This document shows positions 10,490 through 20,031 of a DNA stretch of 64,000 nucleotides, in pieces. This DNA comes from Streptococcus sp. k-402 (GTDB taxonomy: Bacteria; Bacillota; Bacilli; Lactobacillales; Streptococcaceae): positions 1 to 64,000 of the forward strand of contig NZ_VMNB01000003.1 in assembly GCF_013277515.1 (NCBI RefSeq), given 5' to 3'. The translations under genes were made by a program, and so were the position numbers. The notes under the pieces are model-generated. The model had not been told where the DNA came from and searched no databases. It saw only the letters and a program-made list of their open reading frames with translations. Position 1 is the stretch's first letter; the number at the start of each line of letters is the position of its first letter.

Positions 10490-11605
10490 TTAGACATTAA
10501 AGCGGAATTCCATGATATCGCCGTCTTGGACGATATATTCTTTTCCTTCTTCACGCAAACGTCCAGCTTCTTTTACGGCCTTTTCAGATCCATATTTCAC
10601 CAAATCATCGTATGACATGGTTACTGCACGAATAAAACCTTTTTCAAAGTCTGAGTGGATAATACCAGCTGCTTGAGGAGCCTTCATACCACGTTTGAAG
10701 GTCCAAGCGCGAACCTCTTTTTCACCAGCTGTGAAGTAAGTTCCCAGTCCAAGCAAATGGTAAGCTGCACGAGTCAACTTATCAACGCCTGATTCTGTCA
10801 ACCCAAGTGCCTCAAGAAACTCTTGCTTGTCTTCATCGTCCAATTCAGAAATTTCTTCCTCAGCACGCGCAGAAATAACGACTACTTCAGCATTTTCTGT
10901 CGCTGCAAATTCACGAATTTGTTTAACATAGTCGATAGAGTCAGGTTCTGAAACCACATCCTCGTCCACATTAGCAACATAGAGCACTGGTTTAGTCGTC
11001 AAAAGGAAGAGACCTTTTACAACCTTTTGTTCCTCATCTGTAAATTCGATGGTGCGAGCTGATTTTCCATCTTCAAGGACTGGTTTAATCTTTTGAAGAA
11101 CATTAAACTCTGCTACTGATTCTTTATCTTTTTGCGTACGTGCCATCTTTTCTACACGTGCATAACGCTTATTGACTGATTCTAAGTCAGCAAGAATTAA
11201 CTCCAGATTAATAGTATCAATATCTGCAAGTGGATCCACAAAGGCATCCTCACGTCCTTGCTCGCGCATGACATTTTCATCATCAAAAGCACGAACTACA
11301 TGAACAATCGCATCTACTTCACGAATATTAGCCAAGAATTTATTCCCTAGCCCTTCTCCTTTTGAAGCTCCTTTTACAATTCCTGCAATATCTGTAAATT
11401 CAAATGTTGTTGGCACTGTCTTTTTAGGAGTGATCATTTCAGTCAATTTTTGGAGGCGTTCATCTGGAACTTCTACCATTCCAACGTTTGGATCAATCGT
11501 CGCAAATGGGTAGTTTGCTGCCTCTGCTCCTGCTTTTGTAATTGCATTAAATAGTGTTGATTTACCAACGTTTGGCAAACCAACGATACCTGCTGTTAAA
11601 GCCAT
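10490..11605 (-). CDS. ychF: Redox-regulated ATPase YchF (OLA1 family)
   Basis: Translation-associated P-loop protein of the Obg family that prefers ATP to GTP. The 371 aa show G1 GLPNVGKSTLFNAIT (about 8-22), the G3-equivalent DIAG motif, a coiled-coil insertion, and a C-terminal TGS domain (GTYFTAGEKEVRAWTF onwards). A TATAAT -10 element lies at 11642-11647 on the minus strand, upstream of the ATG. The length is typical. Confidence 0.97.
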   Translation of the reverse strand: MALTAGIVGLPNVGKSTLFNAITKAGAEAANYPFATIDPNVGMVEVPDERLQKLTEMITPKKTVPTTFEFTDIAGIVKGASKGEGLGNKFLANIREVDAIVHVVRAFDDENVMREQGREDAFVDPLADIDTINLELILADLESVNKRYARVEKMARTQKDKESVAEFNVLQKIKPVLEDGKSARTIEFTDEEQKVVKGLFLLTTKPVLYVANVDEDVVSEPDSIDYVKQIREFAATENAEVVVISARAEEEISELDDEDKQEFLEALGLTESGVDKLTRAAYHLLGLGTYFTAGEKEVRAWTFKRGMKAPQAAGIIHSDFEKGFIRAVTMSYDDLVKYGSEKAVKEAGRLREEGKEYIVQDGDIMEFRFNV

Positions 11606-11689
11606 ATTTTCTCATTCTCCGTTTTCATTTCAATCCCTAATATTATAACACAAAAAGGGAAAACTTGCTAACCCTCTAACTAAGGGTTC

Positions 11690-11884
11690 TCAGTCAATAA
11701 TTTTATTCATTTTTCGATCAAAATCATAGCGCCCCATCATGACAACATGGTCACAATTACTACATTTGATTTTGATATCTGCCCCTATACGTGTAATTTC
11801 CCAACGATTTGCTTTTTTTCCTGTTGACTTAATTGTGCAAGCATGTGGTTTTTTCATCTCAACAAAATTTCCAACTTGATACAT
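11690..11884 (-). CDS. DUF951 family small protein
   Basis: A 64-aa protein starting MYQVGNFVEMKKPHAC and containing KIKCSNCDHVVMMGR. The paired cysteines and conserved histidine suggest a small metal- or nucleic-acid-binding domain. It lies between dnaN and ychF, as in pneumococcus. A longer frame continues upstream into dnaN but lacks a good ribosome-binding site; the start at 11884 has AAAAGGAG in front. Molecular function unknown. Confidence 0.9.
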   Translation of the reverse strand: MYQVGNFVEMKKPHACTIKSTGKKANRWEITRIGADIKIKCSNCDHVVMMGRYDFDRKMNKIID

Positions 11885-11913
11885 ACTATTCTCCTTTTCT
11901 TTTTCGATTATAT

Positions 11914-11945
11914 CATAAAAGAGGCGAGCTAGGCTCAACCTCTTT
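11914..11945 (-). terminator. Intrinsic terminator after dnaN
   Basis: The minus strand reads AAAGAGG, an inner GAGC/GCTC pair, and CCTCTTTTAT. It starts at the dnaN stop codon. Confidence 0.75.
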
Positions 11946-11948
11946 AAC

Positions 11949-13085
11949 TTAATTTGTACGAACTGGGGTGATAAGTTGCATGAAATCCTCGTCAGTATCT
12001 GCTGGCACAAGAGTGAATGGACGAACAGCTGAGATAAAGCTAATGGTCACCTTTTCGCTATTTAAAGCCTTGAGTGAATCAATCAAGTAGGTTGGGTTGA
12101 AACTAATAGTCAAATCTTCACCAGTAACCTGATCAGTATCAATTTCTTCGTTTACTTTACCAACTTCAGGAGAATGAACGTGGGCGCTAACAACGCCACC
12201 TTTAATTTCAAGCTTCACAGTACCATTTTGAGTCGCACTTGATAAAAGACGAGCACGTTCCATTGACTGGCGTAAGTTTACCACATCAAAAGTAATAGTA
12301 GTGTTAAAGTCTGTTGGAATCAAACGATCTGTATCAGGATAGTTTCCTTCTAACAAACGTGTATAGAAGCTAATATTTTCGCTTCTAAAAAGGATTTGGT
12401 TATTGGCAAAGAAAATCTCTACAGTTTCGATATCATCTGTAAATACCGCTGAAAATTCGCGTAGAGAACGGCTAGGAATTACGACATCAAAATCATCACT
12501 ATTTTTTTCAAGAGTCAATTTTTTCTGACTTAGGCGATGAGAGTCTGTTGCAACTGTTTTTAGCTCCTTGTGTTGACTCAATACAAAATGAACACCTGTC
12601 AAAATTGGACGACTCTCTTGTGTACTTGCAGCAAAAGCTGTTTCATTGATAATTTTCTTGAGTAATTTTGTTTCAAGAATTAAAGGAGTGCTTGCTGAAA
12701 TTTCTTGGATTCGTGGATATTGTTCACTATCTTTCCCTTTTAGGGTAATTTCTGATTTGCCGCTGGTTAAAACAATTTGATTTTGTTCAATTTCTTTAAA
12801 ATCAAGAGTAATATCAGGTAGACTAGATACTACATTTATAAAGAAAGAAGCTTCAAGAAGGATCGAACCTAAAGAAGTAATTAACAAACCAGCATCTTCA
12901 TTTTTTTGAGAAATAAAATTTTCAATTGAAATTTGACCATTTGAACCAATTAAAGTAACACCTTCATTAGTCACGTCAATTTTTACGGTTGATAAAATAG
13001 GAATGGCATTTTTAGAACTAATAGCTCTCTTAGTAGTATTTAATGCTTGTAGAAATAAATTTTTATTAATTGAAAAATGAATCAT
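11949..13085 (-). CDS. dnaN: DNA polymerase III beta subunit (sliding clamp)
   Basis: Ring-shaped processivity clamp for DNA polymerase III. The 378 aa span the three beta-clamp domains, starting MIHFSINKNLFLQALN and ending with the conserved LITPVRTN tail. The start has AAAGGAG in front. It follows dnaA on the same strand with a 158-bp spacer that contains DnaA boxes. Confidence 0.98.
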   Translation of the reverse strand: MIHFSINKNLFLQALNTTKRAISSKNAIPILSTVKIDVTNEGVTLIGSNGQISIENFISQKNEDAGLLITSLGSILLEASFFINVVSSLPDITLDFKEIEQNQIVLTSGKSEITLKGKDSEQYPRIQEISASTPLILETKLLKKIINETAFAASTQESRPILTGVHFVLSQHKELKTVATDSHRLSQKKLTLEKNSDDFDVVIPSRSLREFSAVFTDDIETVEIFFANNQILFRSENISFYTRLLEGNYPDTDRLIPTDFNTTITFDVVNLRQSMERARLLSSATQNGTVKLEIKGGVVSAHVHSPEVGKVNEEIDTDQVTGEDLTISFNPTYLIDSLKALNSEKVTISFISAVRPFTLVPADTDEDFMQLITPVRTN

Positions 13086-13148
13086 GGATTCTCCTTTATT
13101 TATTTTTAGTATTAGAAGGATAATAGTAATAATAGAGTCTGTGAAATC

Positions 13149-13241
13149 TGTGGAAAACAGACTTAAAGCAAGTCATATCAAGATTTTTGGATTGTTTAAA
13201 AAATGTGGATAAAAAAGATAAAAATGCGAAAGTTATCCACA
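13149..13241. other. oriC part 2: DnaA boxes between dnaA and dnaN
   Basis: The dnaA-dnaN spacer holds two perfect TTATCCACA boxes, at 13204-13212 (minus) and 13233-13241 (plus, ending 2 bp from the dnaA stop codon), and one 8/9 box TTTTCCACA at 13149-13157 (minus). The rest of the spacer is AT-rich. With the cluster on the other side of dnaA this makes a bipartite origin of the Firmicute type. Confidence 0.85.
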
Positions 13242-13243
13242 AG

Positions 13244-14605
13244 TTATTTGATTTTCTTTGTGATTGATTCAATTTCTAAACGTAAATTATCGTCTTCATC
13301 AATCAAAGATTTAATTTTTGCATGGGCATGAATGACTGTTGTATGATCTTTTCCTCCAAATTCCTTCCCAATTTTTGGAAGACTATTATCTGTTAGTTCT
13401 CTAGATAAATACATGGCTACTTGACGGGCTAAAACAATATTTTGAAGGCGTCTGCTTCCCTTCATTTCTTTGATACTGACACCATAAAAGTTACCAACTT
13501 CATTTTGGATTTTGTCAATTGGGATGACGAGCATTTGGCTAACATCTTGTTTGCGAGCTCTAATAGCTTCTGCAGCAATATCAATAGTGATATCTTTGAT
13601 TTTTTTTACTCTGGCAATTAAAGTGATGTCGTTGATGGCTCCCTCAAGATCTCGAACATTTGAATCAAATTGCCCAGCTAGGTATTCTAGAGTATCACTT
13701 TGGAAATTGTAGCCTAAATGTTCCGTTTTACTTTGTAAAATGGCAATACGTGTTTCAAAGTCAGGGGGTGTGATAGTTTGTGTTAATCCCCAACTAAAGC
13801 GCGTGACAAGCCTTTCTTCGAGCCCTTCTAAATGTTTTGGACTACGATCACTCGTTAGGACAATCTGTTTTTGCTTGTCATGAAGGGCGTTAAAGGTATT
13901 GAAAAATTCTTCTTGAGTTGCAACTTTTTTTCCGCTGAGTGACTGGATATCATCAATTAACAAAAGATCAAGACTGCGGTAGGTTTTTTTAAACTTTTCC
14001 ATTTCCCCAAGTCTTAGGTGATCAAGAAAGTCATTGATAAAGCTTTCGGCAGGAATATATTTAACACGCGCATTTGGAATATTTTTTAGAATTTCATTTC
14101 CAATAGCGTTTAACAGGTGAGTCTTACCAAGCCCAGGTCCTCCATAGATAAAAAGAGGGTTATAGGTCAGAGCCAAATCTTCAGAGACAGCCAAAGCAGC
14201 TGATACAGCCCAAACATTTCCATCCCCTTGGATAAAATTATCAAAGGTATACTTCTCTTTTAATCCAGTATCCGAATAAGGAATAGATGCTAACTTTGGA
14301 CTATAGTCATAAAGAGTTGAATTTGTAGCTTCTTCAACTTGTGAGATAGTAGTATTTTGAGGTTTAGTGAAAATATAGTGGGGAGTTATCTCAGCATCAT
14401 AAATTTCAAATCCAGCAACGACAATAATATCTTTTAGTTGTTTTTCCCAGACCATTTCCATTTCAGATCGTGGTAAAAATATAGTGGCAACATTTTCCTC
14501 TACCTTGATGAGTTCAGCTTGAATAGCATAGAAATCATACATGGATCGAGTCAGTCTTTCTTGCGCAAATTCTAAGATACGATTCCAAAATTGTTTTTCT
14601 TTCAA
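13244..14605 (-). CDS. dnaA: Chromosomal replication initiator DnaA
   Basis: AAA+ initiator that binds DnaA boxes and melts oriC. The 453 aa show the N-terminal interaction domain, Walker [10 protein letters not shown] (155-163), Walker B LLLIDDIQ, and the C-terminal box-binding helix-turn-helix with signature [14 protein letters not shown]. The start codon is TTG, with GGAGGAG about 7 bp upstream; no in-frame ATG is available before residue 22, so TTG gives the family length. A TAAAAT -10 element lies upstream. Confidence 0.98.
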   Translation of the reverse strand: MKEKQFWNRILEFAQERLTRSMYDFYAIQAELIKVEENVATIFLPRSEMEMVWEKQLKDIIVVAGFEIYDAEITPHYIFTKPQNTTISQVEEATNSTLYDYSPKLASIPYSDTGLKEKYTFDNFIQGDGNVWAVSAALAVSEDLALTYNPLFIYGGPGLGKTHLLNAIGNEILKNIPNARVKYIPAESFINDFLDHLRLGEMEKFKKTYRSLDLLLIDDIQSLSGKKVATQEEFFNTFNALHDKQKQIVLTSDRSPKHLEGLEERLVTRFSWGLTQTITPPDFETRIAILQSKTEHLGYNFQSDTLEYLAGQFDSNVRDLEGAINDITLIARVKKIKDITIDIAAEAIRARKQDVSQMLVIPIDKIQNEVGNFYGVSIKEMKGSRRLQNIVLARQVAMYLSRELTDNSLPKIGKEFGGKDHTTVIHAHAKIKSLIDEDDNLRLEIESITKKIK

Positions 14606-14670
14606 TCCGTTCTCCTCCTTTACTATTTAAAAGTTTAATGCTAGACTTATTTTACCATAGATAGTAAGAA

Positions 14671-14817
14671 TTTTCCACAAGCTGTGAAAAATAATCCACA
14701 ATGTTATCAAGTTTTATCCACAGGTTGGGGATAAAGTCAGAAACTATTGATTTATTAAGCTTTTTATCGAAAAAAATAGTGGATAACCTTGTGAGATAAA
14801 AAAATAAAAGAACAGCC
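14671..14817. other. oriC part 1: DnaA-box cluster and AT-rich stretch upstream of dnaA
   Basis: The 212-bp dnaA-parB spacer contains a perfect TTATCCACA at 14714-14722 and 8/9 boxes at 14671-14679 (TTTTCCACA), 14692-14700 (TAATCCACA), 14726-14734 (minus, TTATCCCCA) and 14778-14786 (minus, TTATCCACT). An AT-rich stretch at about 14744-14817 is a plausible unwinding element. This arrangement, next to dnaA and parB, marks the replication origin. Confidence 0.88.
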
Positions 14818-15576
14818 TTATTTCAGGCTGTTGATAATTCTACTATATTCTTCTTGATTTGAGAAAGCAATAATGATTTTTCCACTATCTTTTTTAGACA
14901 GTTTGATTTCTACATCTAATCCGAGTAGTTTTTTTAACTGTTCTTCTTCATTTTGTATGAAATGATCATTTTTTTGCTGTTTCTTTTGTTTTTTCTCTGT
15001 CAGCAGAGCTTCTAACTTCCTTACAGAAATATCTTCTTCTATAATCCGTTGTAAGAAATAGTCTTGTTGTTCCTTATTCAACCCAACTAGAGAACGCGCA
15101 TGAGCTTGTGATAGTTTGCCATTTTCTACTTCTGAGAGAATCTGTTCTGGCAAGGAAAGCAAACGAATGGAGTTGCTGATATAAGGACGAGACTTGCCCA
15201 TTTTATCTGCAATTTCAGCATGGGTGAATCCTTTCTCTACGAGAGATTCATAAGCGCGTGCTTCTTCTATTGGATTTAAATTTTCCCTCTGTAAATTTTC
15301 AATGATGGATTGGACCATCATCTCTTGATCTGAAAGCTGTTTAACAACAGCTGGGATAGACGTTAGACCAGCTAAAAGTGAAGCCCGATAGCGTCTTTCT
15401 CCTGCAAGGATTTCATAACCAATCACAGGAGATTGACGAACAATAATCGGTTGAATGACCCCATTTTCTTTGATAGACTGTGCTAGTTCATCTAGTTTTT
15501 CTCCATCAAATTCTTTTCTAGGTTGATAGGGATTTTTTTGTATATCCGTGATAGAAATCATTTCAAATTTTTCCAT
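14818..15576 (-). CDS. parB: Chromosome-partitioning protein ParB (Spo0J)
   Basis: CTP-dependent DNA clamp that loads at parS and recruits SMC to the origin region. The 252 aa show the CTP-binding motifs (QPIIVRQ; GERRYRA about 57-63), the HTH domain (GFTHAEIADKMGKSRPYISNSIR, about 111-133) and a C-terminal dimerisation domain. No parA is next to it, as expected for streptococci. It follows htrA on the same strand after 57 bp containing a hairpin. Three parS-like palindromes are present in the window. Confidence 0.96.
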   Translation of the reverse strand: MEKFEMISITDIQKNPYQPRKEFDGEKLDELAQSIKENGVIQPIIVRQSPVIGYEILAGERRYRASLLAGLTSIPAVVKQLSDQEMMVQSIIENLQRENLNPIEEARAYESLVEKGFTHAEIADKMGKSRPYISNSIRLLSLPEQILSEVENGKLSQAHARSLVGLNKEQQDYFLQRIIEEDISVRKLEALLTEKKQKKQQKNDHFIQNEEEQLKKLLGLDVEIKLSKKDSGKIIIAFSNQEEYSRIINSLK

Positions 15577-15603
15577 GATTCTACACTAACACATCTTTTC
15601 TCT

Positions 15604-15625
15604 TATGTAAAGCTTTCTTTACATA
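15604..15625 (-). other. Hairpin between htrA and parB
   Basis: TATGTAAAG-ctttc-like loop-CTTTACATA forms a 9-bp perfect stem with a 4-nt loop in the transcript between the two genes. No T-run follows on the minus strand, so it is more likely an mRNA-stability or attenuation element than a full terminator. Confidence 0.5.
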
Positions 15626-15633
15626 GATGTCAA

Positions 15634-16836
<1,203 letters not shown>

Positions 16837-16844
16837 TTACTGAA

Positions 16845-16877
16845 AGTATAAACTGACTAGCTTAATTATAACTTAAA
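16845..16877 (-). promoter_or_regulatory. CiaR-type direct repeat and promoter of htrA
   Basis: On the minus strand, TTTAAG (16872-16877) and ATTAAG (16861-16866) are separated by 5 bp, matching the CiaR consensus TTTAAG-N5-TTTAAG with one mismatch. A TATACT -10 element follows after 10 bp at 16845-16850, the spacing seen in CiaR-activated promoters. Confidence 0.78.
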
Positions 16878-16897
16878 CACAAAAGTTTTACACAAAC

Positions 16898-16906
16898 TGT
16901 GGATAA
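16898..16906 (-). other. Isolated perfect DnaA box in the htrA-rlmH spacer
   Basis: TTATCCACA on the minus strand, about 2.1 kb from the main oriC cluster, at the point where the coding strand changes from minus to plus. Confidence 0.65.
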
Positions 16907-16997
16907 CTCTTTTAAAACTGTGATTTTCTCAATTGAAATCTATTTTTTATTTTGTGAATAAGATGTGAAAAAATAGAGAATATGTTAGAATAGAGTC

Positions 16998-17477
16998 ATG
17001 AAAATTAAAGTTGTAACAGTTGGGAAACTGAAAGAAAAGTATTTAAAAGATGGTATTGCAGAGTATTCAAAACGAATTTCTCGATTTGCTAAGCTTGAAA
17101 TGATTGAGCTAGCAGATGAAAAAACACCAGATAAGGCCAGTGAGTCAGAAAATCAAAAGATTTTAGAAATAGAAGGTCAGAGAATTTTATCAAAAGTTGG
17201 TGACCGTGATTTTGTTATTGCGTTAGCTATTGAAGGGAAAACTTTCTCATCAGAAGAATTTAGTAAGCAGTTAGAAGAAGCTTCTATAAAAGGATTTTCT
17301 ACTCTTACCTTTATTATTGGAGGGAGTCTGGGGTTAGCACAGGATGTAAAAAAGAGAGCCAATCTTTCTGTTAGTTTTGGCCGTTTAACCTTGCCCCATC
17401 AGTTAATGAGACTAGTCCTTGTTGAACAAATCTATCGCGCTTTTACGATTCAGCAGGGATCACCCTATCATAAATAG
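16998..17477 (+). CDS. rlmH: 23S rRNA (pseudouridine1915-N3)-methyltransferase RlmH
   Basis: SPOUT-class methyltransferase that modifies pseudouridine 1915 in helix 69 of 23S rRNA. The 159 aa show the SAM-binding knot motif [12 protein letters not shown] (about 107-118) and the C-terminal [17 protein letters not shown] signature followed by YHK at the end. It is the first plus-strand gene after the origin. Confidence 0.97.
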   Translation: MKIKVVTVGKLKEKYLKDGIAEYSKRISRFAKLEMIELADEKTPDKASESENQKILEIEGQRILSKVGDRDFVIALAIEGKTFSSEEFSKQLEEASIKGFSTLTFIIGGSLGLAQDVKKRANLSVSFGRLTLPHQLMRLVLVEQIYRAFTIQQGSPYHK

Positions 17478-17481
17478 AAAA

Positions 17482-17510
17482 TTGACTTTTAATTGATTTT
17501 TTGGTAGAAT
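17482..17510 (+). promoter_or_regulatory. Promoter of tRNA-Arg
   Basis: TTGACT (17482-17487) and TAGAAT (17505-17510) with a 17-bp spacer, ending 10 bp before the tRNA 5' end. Confidence 0.75.
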
Positions 17511-17520
17511 AATTGTGTTA

Positions 17521-17594
17521 GGTCTCATAGCTCAGCTGGATAGAGCATTCGCCTTCTAAGCGAACGGTCGCAGGTTCGAATCCTGCTGGGATCA
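17521..17594 (+). tRNA. tRNA-Arg (anticodon TCT)
   Basis: 74 nt with a seven-pair acceptor stem (GGTCTCA with TGGGATC, including wobble pairs), anticodon arm TTCGC-CTTCTAA-GCGAA giving TCT, and T arm GCAGG-TTCGAAT-CCTGC. CCA is not encoded. In streptococci this gene separates rlmH from comC. Confidence 0.95.
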
Positions 17595-17604
17595 ATATAA
17601 TAGC

Positions 17605-17632
17605 AAAGCTGGGAATTTTCCCGGCTTTTTTC
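17605..17632 (+). terminator. Terminator after tRNA-Arg
   Basis: AAAGCTGGGA and TCCCGGCTTT form a ten-pair stem (one G-T) with a short loop, followed by a T-run. It separates the tRNA from the comCDE promoter. Confidence 0.85.
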
Positions 17633-17642
17633 TTAAAAAAGT

Positions 17643-17709
17643 ACACTTTGGGAGAAAAAAATGACAGTTGAGAGAATTTTATCTAAAACGAAATTCCATT
17701 TTGTATAAT
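17643..17709 (+). promoter_or_regulatory. comCDE promoter with ComE-binding direct repeat
   Basis: ACACTTTGG (17643-17651) and ACAGTTGAG (17664-17672) are separated by 12 bp and fit aCAnTTnnG-N12-aCAnTTnnG. A TGTATAAT extended -10 ends at 17709. This is the autoinduction site where phosphorylated ComE activates its own operon. Confidence 0.88.
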
Positions 17710-17759
17710 GGTTTTTGTAAGTTAGCTTACAAGAAAAAAACATTTTAGGAGATTTTATT

Positions 17760-17885
17760 ATGAAAAACAAAGTTAAATTGGAACAGTTTGTAGCCTTGAA
17801 GGAAAAAGACTTGCAAAAGATTCAAGGTGGGGAAAGTAGGCTGCCAAAATTCCTCCTTGATTTTCTTTTCCTACGAAAAAAGTAA
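17760..17885 (+). CDS. comC: Competence-stimulating peptide precursor ComC
   Basis: A 41-aa precursor of the quorum-sensing pheromone. The double-glycine leader [24 protein letters not shown] (24 aa) is cut by the ComAB exporter, leaving a predicted 17-aa [20 protein letters not shown]. The leader is almost the pneumococcal one. The mature peptide shares its first half with an S. mitis CSP (ESRLPK...) and its second half with pneumococcal CSP-2 (...LDFLFLRKK). TTTTAGGAGA precedes the ATG, and comD follows 20 bp later. The pherotype comparison is from memory. Confidence 0.96.
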   Translation: MKNKVKLEQFVALKEKDLQKIQGGESRLPKFLLDFLFLRKK

Positions 17886-17905
17886 TGAAATAAGGGGAAA
17901 GAGTA

Positions 17906-19231
17906 ATGAATTTATTTGGATTTGGGACAGTTATTGGTCATTTTTTAATTATTAGTCACAGTTACCGTTTAATTTGTAAAGGTCAAATAAAATCAAAGGA
18001 ACTATATTTTTTTTGTATCTATATATTATTAGTAGAAGCAGTACTTGAACTTTCCTTTTATCTTCTACATTTAGATGGGGCAGGGATTGAAAGATTTTTA
18101 TTTCCTTTGGGATTATATTTCTATTTTCGATGGATGAAACAGTATGAGAGGGATAGAGGATTATTCCTAAGTTTACTACTAGCACTTTTATATGAGAGCA
18201 CTCATAACTTTCTGTCCGTAACTTTCTCTTCTATAACAGGAGATAATTTTGTTTTACAATATCATGACCCATTCTTTTTCGTTGTAACGGTATTGACTTA
18301 TGTTGTTATCTTAAAAATCATTCATTATTTCCATCTAGAACTAGCCTATTTTGATAAGGACTACCTTTATCCTTTCTTGAAAAAAGTATTGTTTGCTTTA
18401 CTACTGCTCCATACTGCATCTTTCGTTTCAGATATGGTAAGTACGGTTAAACATTTGAATAGTTTTGGAAGTATTTTGTCATCTATTGTCTTTATTTCTC
18501 TCCTTTTGACCTTCTTTGCAATGAATTCGCATAAAGAACAAATGGAGAAAGAGATTGCTTTGAAGCAGAAGAAATTTGAACAGAAACATTTACAAAACTA
18601 TACAGACGAAATTGTCGGACTGTATAATGAAATCCGTGGTTTTCGACATGACTATGCTGGAATGCTTGTCAGTATGCAGATGGCAATTGACAGTGGTGAT
18701 TTACAGGAAATTGACAGAGTTTACAATGAAGTTTTGGTCAAAGCCAATCATAAACTGCGTTCAGATAAGTACACTTACTTTGATTTGAACAACATAGAAG
18801 ATTCAGCTTTACGAAGTTTGGTTGCTCAGTCCATTGTCTATGCTCGAAATAATGGTGTAGAGTTTACACTGGAAGTAAAAGATACGATTACCAAGCTCCC
18901 AATCGAACTATTGGATTTGGTTCGTATCATGAGTGTTTTATTGAACAATGCTGTTGAAGGTTCAGCTGATAGCTATAAAAAGCAGATGGAAGTAGCAGTT
19001 ATTAAGATGGAAACTGAAACAGTTATTGTGATTCAGAATTCATGTAAAATGACGATGACTCCTTCAGGAGATCTATTTGCCTTAGGATTCTCTACTAAGG
19101 GAAGAAATCGCGGAGTCGGATTAAATAATGTAAAAGAACTACTAAATAAGTACAACAATATTATTTTAGAAACAGAGATGGAAGGCAGTACATTTAGACA
19201 AATCATTAGATGTAAGAGGGAATTTGAATGA
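17906..19231 (+). CDS. comD: Competence histidine kinase ComD
   Basis: Membrane sensor for CSP. The 441 aa have six or seven membrane helices in the first 215 residues, a coiled linker, and a class-10 histidine-kinase domain with the phosphoacceptor motif RGFRHDYAGM (about 246-255) and N-box LLNNAVEGS. From roughly residue 80 it looks nearly identical to pneumococcal ComD, while residues about 20-70 differ, the part known to set pheromone specificity. This fits the unusual CSP encoded just upstream. It overlaps comE by 4 bp. Confidence 0.96.
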   Translation: MNLFGFGTVIGHFLIISHSYRLICKGQIKSKELYFFCIYILLVEAVLELSFYLLHLDGAGIERFLFPLGLYFYFRWMKQYERDRGLFLSLLLALLYESTHNFLSVTFSSITGDNFVLQYHDPFFFVVTVLTYVVILKIIHYFHLELAYFDKDYLYPFLKKVLFALLLLHTASFVSDMVSTVKHLNSFGSILSSIVFISLLLTFFAMNSHKEQMEKEIALKQKKFEQKHLQNYTDEIVGLYNEIRGFRHDYAGMLVSMQMAIDSGDLQEIDRVYNEVLVKANHKLRSDKYTYFDLNNIEDSALRSLVAQSIVYARNNGVEFTLEVKDTITKLPIELLDLVRIMSVLLNNAVEGSADSYKKQMEVAVIKMETETVIVIQNSCKMTMTPSGDLFALGFSTKGRNRGVGLNNVKELLNKYNNIILETEMEGSTFRQIIRCKREFE

Positions 19232-19980
19232 AAGTTTTAATTTTAGAAGATGTTATTGAACATCAAGTGAGACTAGAGAGAATATTGGATGAAATTTCGA
19301 AAGAATCGAATATTCCAATATCATACAAGACAACGGGAAAAGTCCGTGAATTTGAAGAATACATTGAAAACGATGAAGTAAATCAGCTTTATTTCCTAGA
19401 TATTGATATTCATGGAATTGAGAAAAAGGGATTTGAAGTGGCTCAGCTCATTCGTCATTACAATCCTTACGCTATTATCGTCTTTATCACCAGTCGATCA
19501 GAGTTTGCGACTCTGACCTATAAATACCAGGTATCAGCCCTAGATTTTGTTGATAAGGATATCAATGATGAGATGTTTAAGAAGAGAATTGAGCAAAATA
19601 TCTTCTACACGAAGAGTATGTTACTTGAAAATGAAGATGTTGTAGACTATTTTGACTACAATTACAAGGGAAATGATTTAAAAATCCCTTACCATGATAT
19701 TTTGTATATTGAAACGACAGGAGTCTCTCATAAATTGCGCATTATTGGTAAGAATTTTGCCAAAGAGTTTTACGGTACCATGACAGATATTCAGGAAAAG
19801 GACAAACATACTCAGCGATTTTATTCTCCTCATAAGTCATTTTTGGTAAATATAGGCAATATCAGAGAGATTGATCGAAAAAACTTAGAAATTGTTTTCT
19901 ATGAAGACCATCGTTGTCCTATTTCAAGATTAAAAATTAGAAAATTAAAAGATATTTTAGAGAAAAAATCTCAAAAGTGA
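19228..19980 (+). CDS. comE: Competence response regulator ComE
   Basis: DNA-binding regulator that, once phosphorylated by ComD, activates early competence genes including comCDE and comX. The 250 aa have a receiver domain with acidic residues LEDV and phosphoacceptor Asp in FLDIDIHG (about 58), and a C-terminal LytTR domain (about 140-248; HKSFLVNIGNI). ComE boxes lie upstream of comC and comX in this window. The stop codon touches the -35 of the tRNA promoter. Confidence 0.97.
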   Translation: MKVLILEDVIEHQVRLERILDEISKESNIPISYKTTGKVREFEEYIENDEVNQLYFLDIDIHGIEKKGFEVAQLIRHYNPYAIIVFITSRSEFATLTYKYQVSALDFVDKDINDEMFKKRIEQNIFYTKSMLLENEDVVDYFDYNYKGNDLKIPYHDILYIETTGVSHKLRIIGKNFAKEFYGTMTDIQEKDKHTQRFYSPHKSFLVNIGNIREIDRKNLEIVFYEDHRCPISRLKIRKLKDILEKKSQK

Positions 19981-20008
19981 TTGACAATTAGCAAGAAATT
20001 GATATAAT
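19981..20008 (+). promoter_or_regulatory. Promoter of the tRNA-Glu/tRNA-Asn pair
   Basis: TTGACA (19981-19986) directly after the comE stop codon and TATAAT (20003-20008), 16-bp spacer. Both hexamers are perfect. No terminator separates comE from the tRNAs. Confidence 0.85.
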
Positions 20009-20031
20009 GGTTATATCTGCTACAGATAGAA

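Noticed and set aside
14271-14278. TCCGAATA combox-like octamer inside dnaA
   Set aside because: It lies antisense within dnaA, with no T-rich element and no plus-strand gene downstream.
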